This document shows positions 42,555 through 50,807 of a DNA stretch of 64,000 nucleotides, piece after piece (position 1 is the first letter of the stretch; every line of letters starts with the position of its first letter). The position numbers and the translations under genes were made by a program. Below the pieces are notes generated by a model. It saw nothing but the letters and a program-made list of their open reading frames with translations, made no database searches and had not been told where the DNA came from. Source of the DNA: Bacteroidota bacterium (GTDB taxonomy: Bacteria > Bacteroidota > Bacteroidia > Chitinophagales > Chitinophagaceae); assembly GCA_023428755.1 (NCBI GenBank), contig JAEYWX010000008.1, positions 1-64,000 on the forward strand, read 5' to 3'.

Positions 42555-42700
42555 GAGTTAGTTGTTTTAGTGCCTCAATTTATTTTATAAATGGGATAAT
42601 GCAATCTTTTTTTACGAAAACGAGTGCGCTGGAGAAAGTTTGTTCAAAATACTTTCAAGCCAAGCCAGTAAGGAATTAAAATGCTGTTACATGTAATCAC

Positions 42701-42729
42701 AAAAAAAGGGCCTTTGAAAGAAGGCCCTT
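42701..42729 (-). terminator. Intrinsic terminator after the dienelactone hydrolase gene
   Basis: AAGGGCCTT (42706-42714) pairs with AAGGCCCTT (42721-42729), six-base loop. On the minus strand the stem runs into seven T (A at 42701-42707). It follows the hydrolase stop by 20 bases. Confidence 0.85.
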
Positions 42730-42749
42730 GCACCAAAATTGAATGGTAT

Positions 42750-43580
42750 TTACTGTTGTTGGAACAGCGATGTAAAAAATCCTTTCATATCGTTCCAGCT
42801 GGCTGTATCGGCAGCTGCATTGTACTTGATGGGTATTTTAAACTTTTCGCCCATGGCTGTTGCATTGGGATTTGTAAATGCATGTACTGCATCTGCATAT
42901 TCTTTAAATGTATAAGCAATGCCGGAAGAATCCATTTCGCTTTTGAACTTGGCTACTTCTTCAACAGGAACAAAGGGATCGGCTGCACCATGACAAACCA
43001 AAATCTTTGATTTCAGCAAGTCTTTATTTAATGGTGTGCCAACCAGGTTGCCATGGAAACTTACCACGCCTTTGAGATCAATACCCATGCGGGCTGTATT
43101 CAACACCATTGCTCCGCCAAAGCAATAACCAATGGCCGCCACGTTAGTTGCATCGGTTTGCGGATAGGTTTTGATTTTTGCAATCGCCGCTTCAATACGG
43201 CTCTTCGCCATTTGCGGGTTTTGATAAAAGGGTTTTGCAAAAGCGCCGGCACTATCGGGGTTGTCGGCTGTTTTACCGTTGCCATACATATCAATTGCCA
43301 TGGCAATGTAACCGAGTTTGGCAAGTTCACGGGCACGCATCATACCATAATCTGTCAGTCCCCACCATTCAGGCACCACCAGTACGGCGGGCCGGGCGCC
43401 TTCAATACTTTCATCGTACACCACAAAGCCGTTCATGGTAACACTGTCGCCGGTGTAGGTAATACTTTCTTCTTTGAGAACAGGCTCTTTGGTTTCAGTT
43501 GTTGCAGTTTCGTTGTTGCAGGCAGCAAAGAATACAATTGCTGATACCGCTGACAAAAAGCGTAAAGACATACGTTTCAT
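42750..43580 (-). CDS. Dienelactone hydrolase family lipoprotein
   Basis: The 276-aa protein begins MKRMSLRFLSAVSAIVFFAACNN, a lipoprotein signal with the lipidated Cys after FAA. The hydrolase domain has the DLH nucleophile Cys in AIGYCFGGAMVLN, the acid probably in CHGAADPFVP and the His in DAVHAFTNP. VVPEWWGLTDYGMMRARELA is the family's N-terminal signature. It is likely periplasmic or outer-membrane attached. The ATG at 43580 starts the signal peptide; the frame is open to 43775 but that part is not protein-like. Substrate unknown. Confidence 0.87.
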   Translation of the reverse strand: MKRMSLRFLSAVSAIVFFAACNNETATTETKEPVLKEESITYTGDSVTMNGFVVYDESIEGARPAVLVVPEWWGLTDYGMMRARELAKLGYIAMAIDMYGNGKTADNPDSAGAFAKPFYQNPQMAKSRIEAAIAKIKTYPQTDATNVAAIGYCFGGAMVLNTARMGIDLKGVVSFHGNLVGTPLNKDLLKSKILVCHGAADPFVPVEEVAKFKSEMDSSGIAYTFKEYADAVHAFTNPNATAMGEKFKIPIKYNAAADTASWNDMKGFFTSLFQQQ

Positions 43581-43691
43581 TCGTTTGTATTTTAAGTTGA
43601 ACATTGGCCTAATAACCACAAAGTGAGCAAAAAGTTTTGAAAAGTAGGCCATTGTGCAAAAAGAGCCGGGCATTGTAATACCGTTCATTGG

Positions 43692-43751
43692 CTGCGGGAT
43701 GGAAGCGGCACCGCAGCGCAGCGGAGGTACAGCGTACAGCCCGAACCGCAG
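43692..43751. repeat. GC-rich inverted repeat in the gap before atpD
   Basis: CTGCGG (43692-43697) is matched by CCGCAG (43746-43751) around a GC-rich block (GGAAGCGGCACCGCAGCGCA, then GCGGAGGTACAGCGTACAGC). Its composition stands out from the A/T-rich gap 43581-43900, which otherwise holds only the atpD promoter. It is probably a dispersed repeat. Confidence 0.5.
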
Positions 43752-43829
43752 AAAAATCAGGTGCAAAACGCTCATAGCCCCACGATTATCAGGCTTTTTT
43801 CCCCAATTTTAAAAATAGGCCATTACAAA

Positions 43830-43860
43830 TTGGCAATTCATTCGTCCACACTTACCTTTG
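43830..43860 (+). promoter_or_regulatory. Promoter for atpDC
   Basis: TTG (43830-43832) and TACCTTTG (43853-43860, exact TAnnTTTG) are 20 bases apart, the Bacteroidota -33/-7 arrangement, with the atpD ATG 40 bases downstream of the -7 box. Confidence 0.75.
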
Positions 43861-43900
43861 CGGCCAGTTTTCAAAACCATCTATTTAAATAACATTCAAT

Positions 43901-45403
43901 ATGGCCAATACTGGTAAGGTAAAACAGGTTATCGGTGCCGTTGTAGACGTTCAGTTCAGCAACGGTCAGCTCCCGGAAATTTACAATGCACTTGAACTAA
44001 AACGTCCAAACGGCGATGTGCTGGTAATGGAAGTTCAGCAGCACCTTGGTGAAGACAGCGTACGTACCATTGCGATGGACGGTACCGAAGGTCTTGTTCG
44101 TGGAATGGAAGTGGTTGACACCGGTAAAAACATCCTGATGCCAACAGGTGAGGCCATCAATGGCCGTTTATTTAATGTAACCGGCGATGCAATTGATGGT
44201 TTACCACAGGTGAGCAAAGCGAATGGCCGTGCCATCCACGCAAAGCCACCGGCTTTCGAACAACTCTCTACTGCCAGTGAAGTGCTTTTCACCGGTATTA
44301 AAGTAATTGACCTGATTGAGCCTTACGCAAAGGGTGGTAAAATTGGTTTGTTTGGTGGTGCGGGTGTAGGTAAAACCGTATTGATCCAGGAATTGATCAA
44401 CAATATCGCTAAAGGTTATGGTGGTTTGTCGGTATTTGCCGGTGTAGGTGAGCGTACCCGTGAAGGAAACGATCTGTTGCGTGAAATGATTGAAGCTGGT
44501 ATCATGAAATATGGTGACAACTTCAAACACAGCATGGAAGAAGGTGGATGGGATCTTTCTAAAGTGGATATGGAAGGTTTAAAAGAATCAAAAGCAACCT
44601 TCGTGTTTGGTCAAATGAACGAACCTCCGGGAGCACGTGCCCGTGTAGCCCTTTCCGGTTTAACAATCGCTGAGTACTTCCGTGATGGAGATGGTACCGG
44701 CAAAGGAAAGGACATCTTGTTCTTCGTAGATAATATCTTCCGTTTCACACAGGCAGGTTCTGAAGTATCTGCGTTGTTAGGCCGTATGCCTTCAGCGGTA
44801 GGTTACCAGCCAACACTTGCTACAGAAATGGGATTGATGCAGGAGCGTATCACTTCAACACGTAACGGTTCAATTACCTCTGTACAGGCGGTATATGTAC
44901 CTGCGGATGACTTGACCGATCCGGCACCTGCAACAACATTTGCTCACCTGGATGCTACTACCGTATTGGATCGTAAGATCGCTGACTTAGGTATCTATCC
45001 TGCGGTAAGTCCGTTGGAATCTACTTCACGTATTCTTACGCCTGCAATTGTAGGTGAAGCGCATTACAATACTGCCAACCGTGTGAAGCTAATCCTTCAG
45101 CGTTACAAGGAACTGCAGGATATCATCGCTATCCTTGGTATGGATGAATTGAGCGAAGAAGATAAAATGACTGTATTCCGTGCACGTAAAGTACAGCGTT
45201 TCCTTTCGCAGCCATTCCATGTAGCGGAAGCGTTTACCGGTTTGAAAGGTGTATTCGTAAGCATCGAAGACACAATCCGTGGATTTAACATGATCATGGA
45301 TGGTGAAGTAGATGAGTATCCTGAAGCTTCTTTCAACCTCGTTGGTACAATTGAAGATGCCATCGAAAAAGGTAAGAAGTTAATGGCAGCAGCGAAAGGA
45401 TAA
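43901..45403 (+). CDS. atpD: F1-ATP synthase beta subunit
   Basis: The catalytic subunit of the F1 head, 500 aa. Walker A is GGAGVGKT (about residue 150), followed by GVGERTREGNDL with the catalytic Glu, Walker B in DILFFVDNIFRFTQAGSEVSALLGRMPSAVGYQPTLA, and SLFSP-like C-terminal parts with the DELSEED-type ELSEEDK motif. Only atpC follows; atpB-E-F-H-A-G are not in the window, so the ATP synthase genes are split into at least two loci. It has its own promoter. Confidence 0.97.
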   Translation: MANTGKVKQVIGAVVDVQFSNGQLPEIYNALELKRPNGDVLVMEVQQHLGEDSVRTIAMDGTEGLVRGMEVVDTGKNILMPTGEAINGRLFNVTGDAIDGLPQVSKANGRAIHAKPPAFEQLSTASEVLFTGIKVIDLIEPYAKGGKIGLFGGAGVGKTVLIQELINNIAKGYGGLSVFAGVGERTREGNDLLREMIEAGIMKYGDNFKHSMEEGGWDLSKVDMEGLKESKATFVFGQMNEPPGARARVALSGLTIAEYFRDGDGTGKGKDILFFVDNIFRFTQAGSEVSALLGRMPSAVGYQPTLATEMGLMQERITSTRNGSITSVQAVYVPADDLTDPAPATTFAHLDATTVLDRKIADLGIYPAVSPLESTSRILTPAIVGEAHYNTANRVKLILQRYKELQDIIAILGMDELSEEDKMTVFRARKVQRFLSQPFHVAEAFTGLKGVFVSIEDTIRGFNMIMDGEVDEYPEASFNLVGTIEDAIEKGKKLMAAAKG

Positions 45404-45405
45404 TT

Positions 45406-45482
45406 AATTTGAAAATTTGAAAATGGGTTAATTTGAAAATGATACCCATTGTTAAATTTCCAAATCCACAAATTTTCAAATT
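45406..45482. repeat. Inverted repeat between atpD and atpC, shared with rsmE
   Basis: AATTTGAAAATTTGAAAATG (45406-45425) is identical to rsmE bases 1218-1237. CAAATTTTCAAATT (45469-45482) is the opposite arm, ending two bases before the atpC ATG. Additional half-words (TTAATTTGAAAATGA) lie between. Confidence 0.8.
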
Positions 45483-45484
45483 GT

Positions 45485-45739
45485 ATGAATTTAGAAATAT
45501 TAACTCCACTCGGAAAAACATACAGCGGCGAAGTGATCGGCGTTCAGTTACCCGGTATTGACGGTAGCTTTGAAGTGCTCGATAACCACGCTCCTCTGGT
45601 GAGTGCATTGAAAGCCGGACAGTTAAAAGTGCTGGTTGAAAAGAACCGTAATGAATCGTACAAGATTCAGGGTGGTTTTGTAGAAGTGCTCAATAACAAA
45701 GTAACCGTGCTGGTTGAAGGAAGTGAAGCTGTTAAATAG
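45485..45739 (+). CDS. atpC: F1-ATP synthase epsilon subunit
   Basis: An 84-aa short epsilon: only the N-terminal beta-sandwich (MNLEILTPLGKTYSGEVIGVQLPGIDGSFEVLDNHAPLVSALKAG) and no C-terminal helical hairpin, which in longer forms inhibits the enzyme. Short epsilons are common in this phylum. ATG 45485 begins the conserved part; the frame upstream reads through the repeat. A terminator follows. Confidence 0.93.
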   Translation: MNLEILTPLGKTYSGEVIGVQLPGIDGSFEVLDNHAPLVSALKAGQLKVLVEKNRNESYKIQGGFVEVLNNKVTVLVEGSEAVK

Positions 45740-45756
45740 CATCAGATAAATTTTAA

Positions 45757-45789
45757 AAGTCCCCCGCTACTAAACGGGGGACTTTTTTT
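45757..45789 (+). terminator. Intrinsic terminator after atpC
   Basis: AAGTCCCCCG (45757-45766) pairs with CGGGGGACTT (45775-45784), eight-base loop, running into TTTTTT. Confidence 0.92.
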
Positions 45790-45811
45790 ATCTTACTACA
45801 AATAGCTGCAC

Positions 45812-46162
45812 ATGAAATACATCATCTTCATCCTGTTTATCTGCTCCGTTACAACAATCAACGCACAAACACAACGAATCAAAGACCTGTTACCGCAAGG
45901 TGGCGATATTAATGCATCGCAGAACACGGGAGCACAAAAAGCAGAACAGCGTCAGTTTTATACAATGACTTCTGTAAACGAAACAATATTGTTGTACCTG
46001 GATGGTAAGCCAAATCTGTTTAAAGGAGCATCGTTGATGCTACAAATGATCGCACCGAACAAAATAAGCTGTATGGAAATTATAACAGATGAAAAAAAGA
46101 TTGCAGGATACACAAAAGATGCAAACATTAAGAAACTCATTATCTTAGAAACGATTGAATAA
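45812..46162 (+). CDS. Unknown secreted protein (116 aa)
   Basis: No family recognised. A signal peptide is clear (MKYIIFILFICSVTTINAQ), leaving about 97 residues with a Gln/Ala-rich start and the strands FYTMTSVNETILLYLDGKP and SLMLQMIAPNKISCMEIITDEKKIAGY. It sits after the atpDC terminator and before the VOC gene. Function unknown. Confidence 0.7.
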   Translation: MKYIIFILFICSVTTINAQTQRIKDLLPQGGDINASQNTGAQKAEQRQFYTMTSVNETILLYLDGKPNLFKGASLMLQMIAPNKISCMEIITDEKKIAGYTKDANIKKLIILETIE

Positions 46163-46263
46163 TCAACTTTATAGCAACAGAACAGGTAGCTGAAAAACTT
46201 CAATTTCTCCACCCCGTTTTTTTCTGCATCTTTCCTATCTTCACGCACTTCAAAAAAAATGAT

Positions 46264-47322
46264 ATGCGCAGGATCATCAGTGGTATTCAGCAGGTAGGAA
46301 TCGGTGTTACCAATGCCGACGAAGCTTTTGTATGGTATAACAAACATTTTGGAACCGATGTGGTGGTGTTTAAAGATGCGGCCCGTGCTGAGCTGATGAA
46401 GCGTTATACCGGTGGTGAAGGGCATGAGCGTTATGCTATTCTTGCTATCAATATGCAAGGTGGTGGCGGTTTCGAAATTTGGGAATACCGCAGCCGTAAA
46501 TCGCAACCGGCAGCTTTTGAAGTGCAGTTGGGCGATACAGGCATCTTCGTCATTAAAATAAAATGTAAGAATGTAAAAGCGGCTTATGCTGAGTATCAGA
46601 AAGCAGGCTTGAATTTATTAAGTGCACCGAAAGAAAATCCGGGTGGTATTGAATCATTCTTCTTAAAAGATCCTTACGGAAATATTTTTGAAGTAATGGC
46701 CGATGATAACTGGTTTGGCGATACAGGCAGATATACCGGTGGTGTATGTGGTGTAACGATTGGTGTGAGTTCGATTGCAAAAGCAATTCCGTTTTATGAA
46801 AAGGTATTGGGCTACGATAAGCAATTGTTTTTGGATGAAGGTCATTACGAAGAGTTCAGCAAAATGCCAGGTGGCCAGCATCATTTCAAACGTGTAATGC
46901 TTGGTCATACACGCAAACAGGAAGGTGCGTTTTCAAAACTGCTTGGTCCAACATACATTGAGTTAATAGAAGTAACTGATCGCACTCCAAAGAAAATATT
47001 TGAGAACCGTTATTGGGGCGATCAGGGATATATTCATCTCTGTTTCGATATTAATGGATACGAAGAGCATGAACGCATTTGCAATGAAAATGGGTTTCCG
47101 TTTACTGTTGATAGTGCCAATAGTTTTGATATGGGTGAAGCTGCAGGTCACTTCTCTTATAACGAAGATCCCGACGGTACATGGATCGAGTATGTAGAAA
47201 CACATCGTGTTCCTATTCTTAAAAAGATTGGCTGGTATTTAAATCTTAAAAACAGAAACCCCGAAAAGCCATTGCCTAACTGGATGGTGAAGAGCTTAAG
47301 TTTTTCGAGAGTGAAAGTATAG
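46264..47322 (+). CDS. Double VOC-domain protein (dioxygenase/glyoxalase fold)
   Basis: The 352-aa protein carries two glyoxalase/bleomycin-resistance/dioxygenase domains (about residues 5-140 and 155-300). Fold markers are GIQQVGIGVTNADEAFVWYNKHFG, FFLKDPYGNIFEVM, GVTIGVSSIAKAIPFYEKVLGY and FSYNEDPDGTWIEYVE. In hydroxyphenylpyruvate-dioxygenase-like enzymes the second domain binds iron through His-His-Glu; here a His (YIHLCF) and Glu (WIEYVE) are present but the expected first His of that domain is replaced (GVTIGV). The reaction therefore cannot be named. Confidence 0.8.
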   Translation: MRRIISGIQQVGIGVTNADEAFVWYNKHFGTDVVVFKDAARAELMKRYTGGEGHERYAILAINMQGGGGFEIWEYRSRKSQPAAFEVQLGDTGIFVIKIKCKNVKAAYAEYQKAGLNLLSAPKENPGGIESFFLKDPYGNIFEVMADDNWFGDTGRYTGGVCGVTIGVSSIAKAIPFYEKVLGYDKQLFLDEGHYEEFSKMPGGQHHFKRVMLGHTRKQEGAFSKLLGPTYIELIEVTDRTPKKIFENRYWGDQGYIHLCFDINGYEEHERICNENGFPFTVDSANSFDMGEAAGHFSYNEDPDGTWIEYVETHRVPILKKIGWYLNLKNRNPEKPLPNWMVKSLSFSRVKV

Positions 47323-47328
47323 TAGTCT

Positions 47329-47400
47329 TGAGCGTCCTTCGGCTTCGCTCAGGATCGAAGGAAGTTATTGAGTCCATCGAGCGATAGTCGAGATGGACGT
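47329..47400. repeat. Tandem hairpins downstream of the VOC gene
   Basis: TCCTTCG (47335-47341) pairs with CGAAGGA (47356-47362), and GTCCATC (47372-47378) pairs with GATGGAC (47392-47398). The words GCTTCGCTCAGGAT and ATCGAGCGATAGTCGAGAT are a dispersed-repeat type. It lies between the convergent VOC and yqgE genes. Confidence 0.6.
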
Positions 47401-47415
47401 TTGAAAAGTTAGTTA

Positions 47416-47967
47416 TTAATTCAGCTGCGGATCAATCGGGTAGTGGATCAGTTGTTCAAACTTTCCACCCAATGATTTTACCGATTCTTTCCAGATATGA
47501 TCGATCTCTGTCTGAAATACAAGTTTTCGGGTAGCGTTTGCCGTTAGCCAGCTTTTTTCTTTCATTTCGTCCGAGAGTTGTCCATTGCCCCAGCCGCTGT
47601 AGCCCAGATAAAAGCGAATTTTTCCAAGATCGAGTGTGCCTTTTTTCAGCATGCTGATCACCATATCAAAATCTCCACCCCAGTAAATATCGTTTGTGAT
47701 CGCTTGTCCGCCGGGAATTTCATTGGGCAGTTGGTGCAAAAAATGAAGTGTATCCATTTGCACAGGTCCGCCATAATGTACGGGTACAGCGTAACCTTCC
47801 AGGTCGGTAATCAACTGATCCAGGGTTTGTTCAAATGCACGGTTGATCACCAGCCCGAAACTGCCTTCGTCTTTGTGTTCGCACAGCAACACAACGGTAC
47901 GCATGAAGTTGGGATCTTTCAAAAATGGATCGGAGATCAATAATATGCCGGTACCCGGTTCAATCAT
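47416..47967 (-). CDS. YqgE/AlgH family protein
   Basis: The 183-aa protein matches the YqgE/AlgH (DUF179) family, conserved in bacteria but of unclear function. Signatures are PGTGILLISDPFLKDPNFMRTVVLLCEHKDEGSFGLVINR, YGGPVQMDTLHFLHQLP and FYLGYSGWGNGQLSDEMKEKSWL. A word of the ATTTTCAAATTTTCA repeat family lies just upstream (about 47987-48006). Confidence 0.92.
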   Translation of the reverse strand: MIEPGTGILLISDPFLKDPNFMRTVVLLCEHKDEGSFGLVINRAFEQTLDQLITDLEGYAVPVHYGGPVQMDTLHFLHQLPNEIPGGQAITNDIYWGGDFDMVISMLKKGTLDLGKIRFYLGYSGWGNGQLSDEMKEKSWLTANATRKLVFQTEIDHIWKESVKSLGGKFEQLIHYPIDPQLN

Positions 47968-48083
47968 AGAATTAATTTACATCGGAATTTTCAAATTTTC
48001 ATTTTTTTTAGCAGGCTTCTGTCAAAACCACGTTAAAAAGTACCCGCCTTTTTAAATCAGTTATTTCCTGTTACTTTCACGGG

Positions 48084-48091
48084 TATTTTTG
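48084..48091 (+). promoter_or_regulatory. Promoter -7 box of the histidine kinase gene
   Basis: TATTTTTG (48084-48091) matches TAnnTTTG exactly and lies 46 bases before the start codon. The -33 box is weak (GTTA about 20 bases upstream). Confidence 0.5.
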
Positions 48092-48137
48092 CAGACATTG
48101 CAGTTTCACACAATCAATTCAATTGTAAACGCAAAAC

Positions 48138-49466
48138 ATGAAAAGAATTTTTCCCGTCATAATTGCTTTGATCACATTGTCGTTACTGGGTATCATTTAT
48201 GTACAGGTATCCTGGCTGCGCAATCTTGCATTGTTGAGGGAAGAGCAGTTAAAAGAAAAATTATCAGCCGTTATACAAACCGTAGGTGAGGAATTGGTGG
48301 TGCAGCGGAGCGATGCGTTTAATAATCTGGGCCGCATGCCTGGTATGAAATTCCCCGGCGATGGATATGATATTTACAAACAGTTTTCTGTAACCAACCG
48401 GTTCACCATTTTTGAAATAAAAGAAAAACTGCAGAAAGCGTTTCAGCGACAGAATTTAAAGGATACAGAATTTGAATTTGCCGTAGCCAGTGATAATGTG
48501 TTTGGGCATTACGAGCTCAAATCGCCACGCTTTATGGAAATGGCATCTGATACGGTGCATAATTTAAAAGCATGGTATCCTTTAGTGGCCAGCAGCGGAA
48601 GTATTTTGGAAAGTCTTGCACCCGATGAGGTGTTTGTGATTGTGGTGCCCGACGTAAAAAGCTATGTGATCCAATCGCTGGGATGGATGATCGCAGGTTC
48701 TGTGTTGTTTACTCTCATCATTGTAACAGCATTTTTCCTTACGGTACGAACCTTGCTGCGCCAGAAAAAACTGGGCGACATGAAAAATGATTTTATCAAT
48801 AACATGACGCATGAGTTGAAAACACCATTGGCTACTATTTCATTGGCAGTAGATGCTCTCCGGAATGAAAAGGTGCTCAGCAATCCTGAGAAGTTGAGCT
48901 ACTTCACCAACATGATCAAGGATGAAAACAAACGCATGAACAAGCATGTAGAATCTATTTTACAGGCTGCACAAATGGAGCGCCAGGAAGTGCAGTTAAA
49001 CCTGCGTGAATTACATGTACATGCGATCATTAAAAATGTATTAAACAATCTGCAATTACAAATTGAAGAAAAGCAGGGCAAAGTAGATGTGCAGCTGACT
49101 GCGGTTAACGATCTGATGGAAGCAGATGAAGTGCATTTGACCAATCTAATCAACAATCTTGTTGACAATGCATTGAAATATTCGAAAGATAATTCGTTTC
49201 AGTTAAACATCTCCACAAAAAATATCGGCAAGTCCATTCGTATCACAGTAGAAGATCATGGCATTGGTATGAACAAAGAAACACTGGCCCGTGTGTTTGA
49301 AAAATTTTACCGGGCCCACACCGGCAACGTACATAATGTAAAAGGCTTTGGTCTTGGGTTGAGTTATGTAAAAACGATGGTGGAGGCACATGGCGGCAAA
49401 GTAAAAGTGGATAGCGTATTGGGGAAAGGCAGCACGTTTACTGTTGATTTGCCGTTGAAGAAATAG
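48138..49466 (+). CDS. Sensor histidine kinase, orphan
   Basis: The 442-aa kinase has a first span (IFPVIIALITLSLLGIIYV), an extracytoplasmic sensor of about 160 residues, a second span (WMIAGSVLFTLIIVTAFFLTV) and a classic kinase core: H-box NNMTHELKTPLATISLAV, N-box NLINNLVDNALKYS, EDHGIGMNKETLARVFEKFYR and GFGLGLSYVKTMVEAHGG. No HAMP domain is obvious. No response-regulator gene is adjacent on either side, so the partner is elsewhere. Confidence 0.92.
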   Translation: MKRIFPVIIALITLSLLGIIYVQVSWLRNLALLREEQLKEKLSAVIQTVGEELVVQRSDAFNNLGRMPGMKFPGDGYDIYKQFSVTNRFTIFEIKEKLQKAFQRQNLKDTEFEFAVASDNVFGHYELKSPRFMEMASDTVHNLKAWYPLVASSGSILESLAPDEVFVIVVPDVKSYVIQSLGWMIAGSVLFTLIIVTAFFLTVRTLLRQKKLGDMKNDFINNMTHELKTPLATISLAVDALRNEKVLSNPEKLSYFTNMIKDENKRMNKHVESILQAAQMERQEVQLNLRELHVHAIIKNVLNNLQLQIEEKQGKVDVQLTAVNDLMEADEVHLTNLINNLVDNALKYSKDNSFQLNISTKNIGKSIRITVEDHGIGMNKETLARVFEKFYRAHTGNVHNVKGFGLGLSYVKTMVEAHGGKVKVDSVLGKGSTFTVDLPLKK

Positions 49467-49512
49467 AACTAAGAGTATTTATTTAATATTGATTATTAAA
49501 GTAATACTAACC

Positions 49513-50019
49513 ATGAAGCATTTAATATACTTTATTATCCTGTTTCTGCTGTTACATAATAATGGATTATCTCAAAAAAGAGATTTAGATCAAACAATCT
49601 GGAAGTCAGAGGTTGAGAAAGTTGTTTTTAACAAAATCACCGATTTCGATCAAGATTCAACCCGTTTTATCGAAGTTTTTTTGGTTTTTCAAATCAGGCA
49701 GAATGCTCAACCTGTAATACGTACCTTCCTCTTATCTGGAAGTGGTATTATAGATAGTTCATTAAATAAGCCCGAACGATTATACGGCACATCTTTTTTT
49801 GCAAGTAATGTTTTGCAAAAGCTCAGTTCTCAGACTAGTTCCTACTTTATTCAACCGTTACTGTTTGGCAAGACGATGGAAATTGATGATCATGTAATTG
49901 ATCCAGAGTTTTATACAATTGGTAATCTCCCTACGCTGGCTTTGATTGAAAACAATGCCAACCTCAAAACAATAATTGTTTCCAGACAATTGGACTATAT
50001 CTATACCGTAGTGCAATAA
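49513..50019 (+). CDS. Unknown secreted protein (168 aa)
   Basis: No family recognised. Signal peptide MKHLIYFIILFLLLHNNGLSQK; the mature part begins RDLDQTIWKSEVEKVVFNK. No cysteines or membrane spans later. ATG at 49513 is chosen over TTG at 49489. It follows the histidine kinase by 46 bases and precedes the division cluster. Composition is more A/T-rich than its neighbours. Confidence 0.6.
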   Translation: MKHLIYFIILFLLLHNNGLSQKRDLDQTIWKSEVEKVVFNKITDFDQDSTRFIEVFLVFQIRQNAQPVIRTFLLSGSGIIDSSLNKPERLYGTSFFASNVLQKLSSQTSSYFIQPLLFGKTMEIDDHVIDPEFYTIGNLPTLALIENNANLKTIIVSRQLDYIYTVVQ

Positions 50020-50281
50020 TTTTCATTTACAATTATATCTTCATTATTAGTACCTCCAATTTCAACTTTCACCATTAGAAGCTTATCTACGCATCTCACT
50101 TCAAAAGGGTTAACATAGTGCTAAGTAGTTCTTTAATTCACAGCATTCTGTTGGTTTTCCACAGGTAATACAGCTGTATCCACATCTGCATCACAAAATA
50201 TTCACCAAAAATAAGCTGTAACCCTTGCCAGTATTGGCTTACGCCCGTGTGGAAAAAATAAACCTTCACCCATTTGTGTTG

Positions 50282-50321
50282 AAAGTGGGAAAAAGTGTTA
50301 TTTTGTGTCTAATTGTGTAAA
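50282..50321 (+). promoter_or_regulatory. Probable MraZ operator overlapping the dcw promoter
   Basis: Four in-phase 10-base units, AAAGTGGGAA, AAAGTGTTAT, TTTGTGTCTA and ATTGTGTAAA, end 21 bases before the mraZ ATG. GTG recurs every 10 bases. MraZ binds tandem GTG-containing repeats with about 10-base spacing ahead of its own gene in other bacteria. A possible promoter (TTTG at 50273-50276, TATTTTG near 50299) overlaps the repeats, which would suit autorepression. The rest of the 50020-50342 gap shows no gene. Confidence 0.65.
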
Positions 50322-50342
50322 AAACGATTTAATTCATTCTAA

Positions 50343-50801
50343 ATGATTGGTTTTCTGGGAGAATATGAGGTTACTCTCGACGCAAAAGGTCGATTCCTGC
50401 TCCCGGCTGGCTTTAAAAAGCAGTTGCCGGAAGACTGGAACACCCAATTTGTGGTGAGCCGTGGCCTGGACGCTTGTCTCAGTTTATACCATATGAAACA
50501 GTGGGAACCCATATTTGCCCGCATCAGTCAGTTGAATGATTTTGATCCGAAGGTACGCCAATTCCAACGCTACTTTTTGAATGGAGCAACGGTGGTGGAG
50601 TTGGATTCTGCCGGCCGTTTGTTGGTGCCGCAGCAGTTGAAAGAGTATGCAGGCCTTGGTAAGGACATGGTGTTATTCGCCAAAGGCGACAAAATTGAAA
50701 TTTGGGATAGTAATAAGTACAAACAGTTCTTTGACACCCTTTCAGCCGATGATTTCAGTAGTCTGGCGAATGAGGTAATGGTGAAACCTCCGGTGCAGTA
50801 A
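50343..50801 (+). CDS. mraZ: Transcriptional regulator MraZ
   Basis: A 152-aa AbrB-fold DNA-binding protein that represses the division cluster. Two MraZ/SpoVT-like repeats are visible: FLGEYEVTLDAKGRFLLPAGFKKQL and VVELDSAGRLLVPQQLKEYAGL, each with the D-x-x-GR signature. It is the first gene of the cluster and is preceded by a four-unit repeat that is probably its binding site. Confidence 0.95.
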   Translation: MIGFLGEYEVTLDAKGRFLLPAGFKKQLPEDWNTQFVVSRGLDACLSLYHMKQWEPIFARISQLNDFDPKVRQFQRYFLNGATVVELDSAGRLLVPQQLKEYAGLGKDMVLFAKGDKIEIWDSNKYKQFFDTLSADDFSSLANEVMVKPPVQ

Positions 50802-50807
50802 TGGTGC

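Noticed and set aside
42750..43775. Longer dienelactone hydrolase starting at 43775
   Set aside because: The extra 65 residues run through a GC-rich repeat and would bury the clear lipoprotein signal peptide that begins at 43580.
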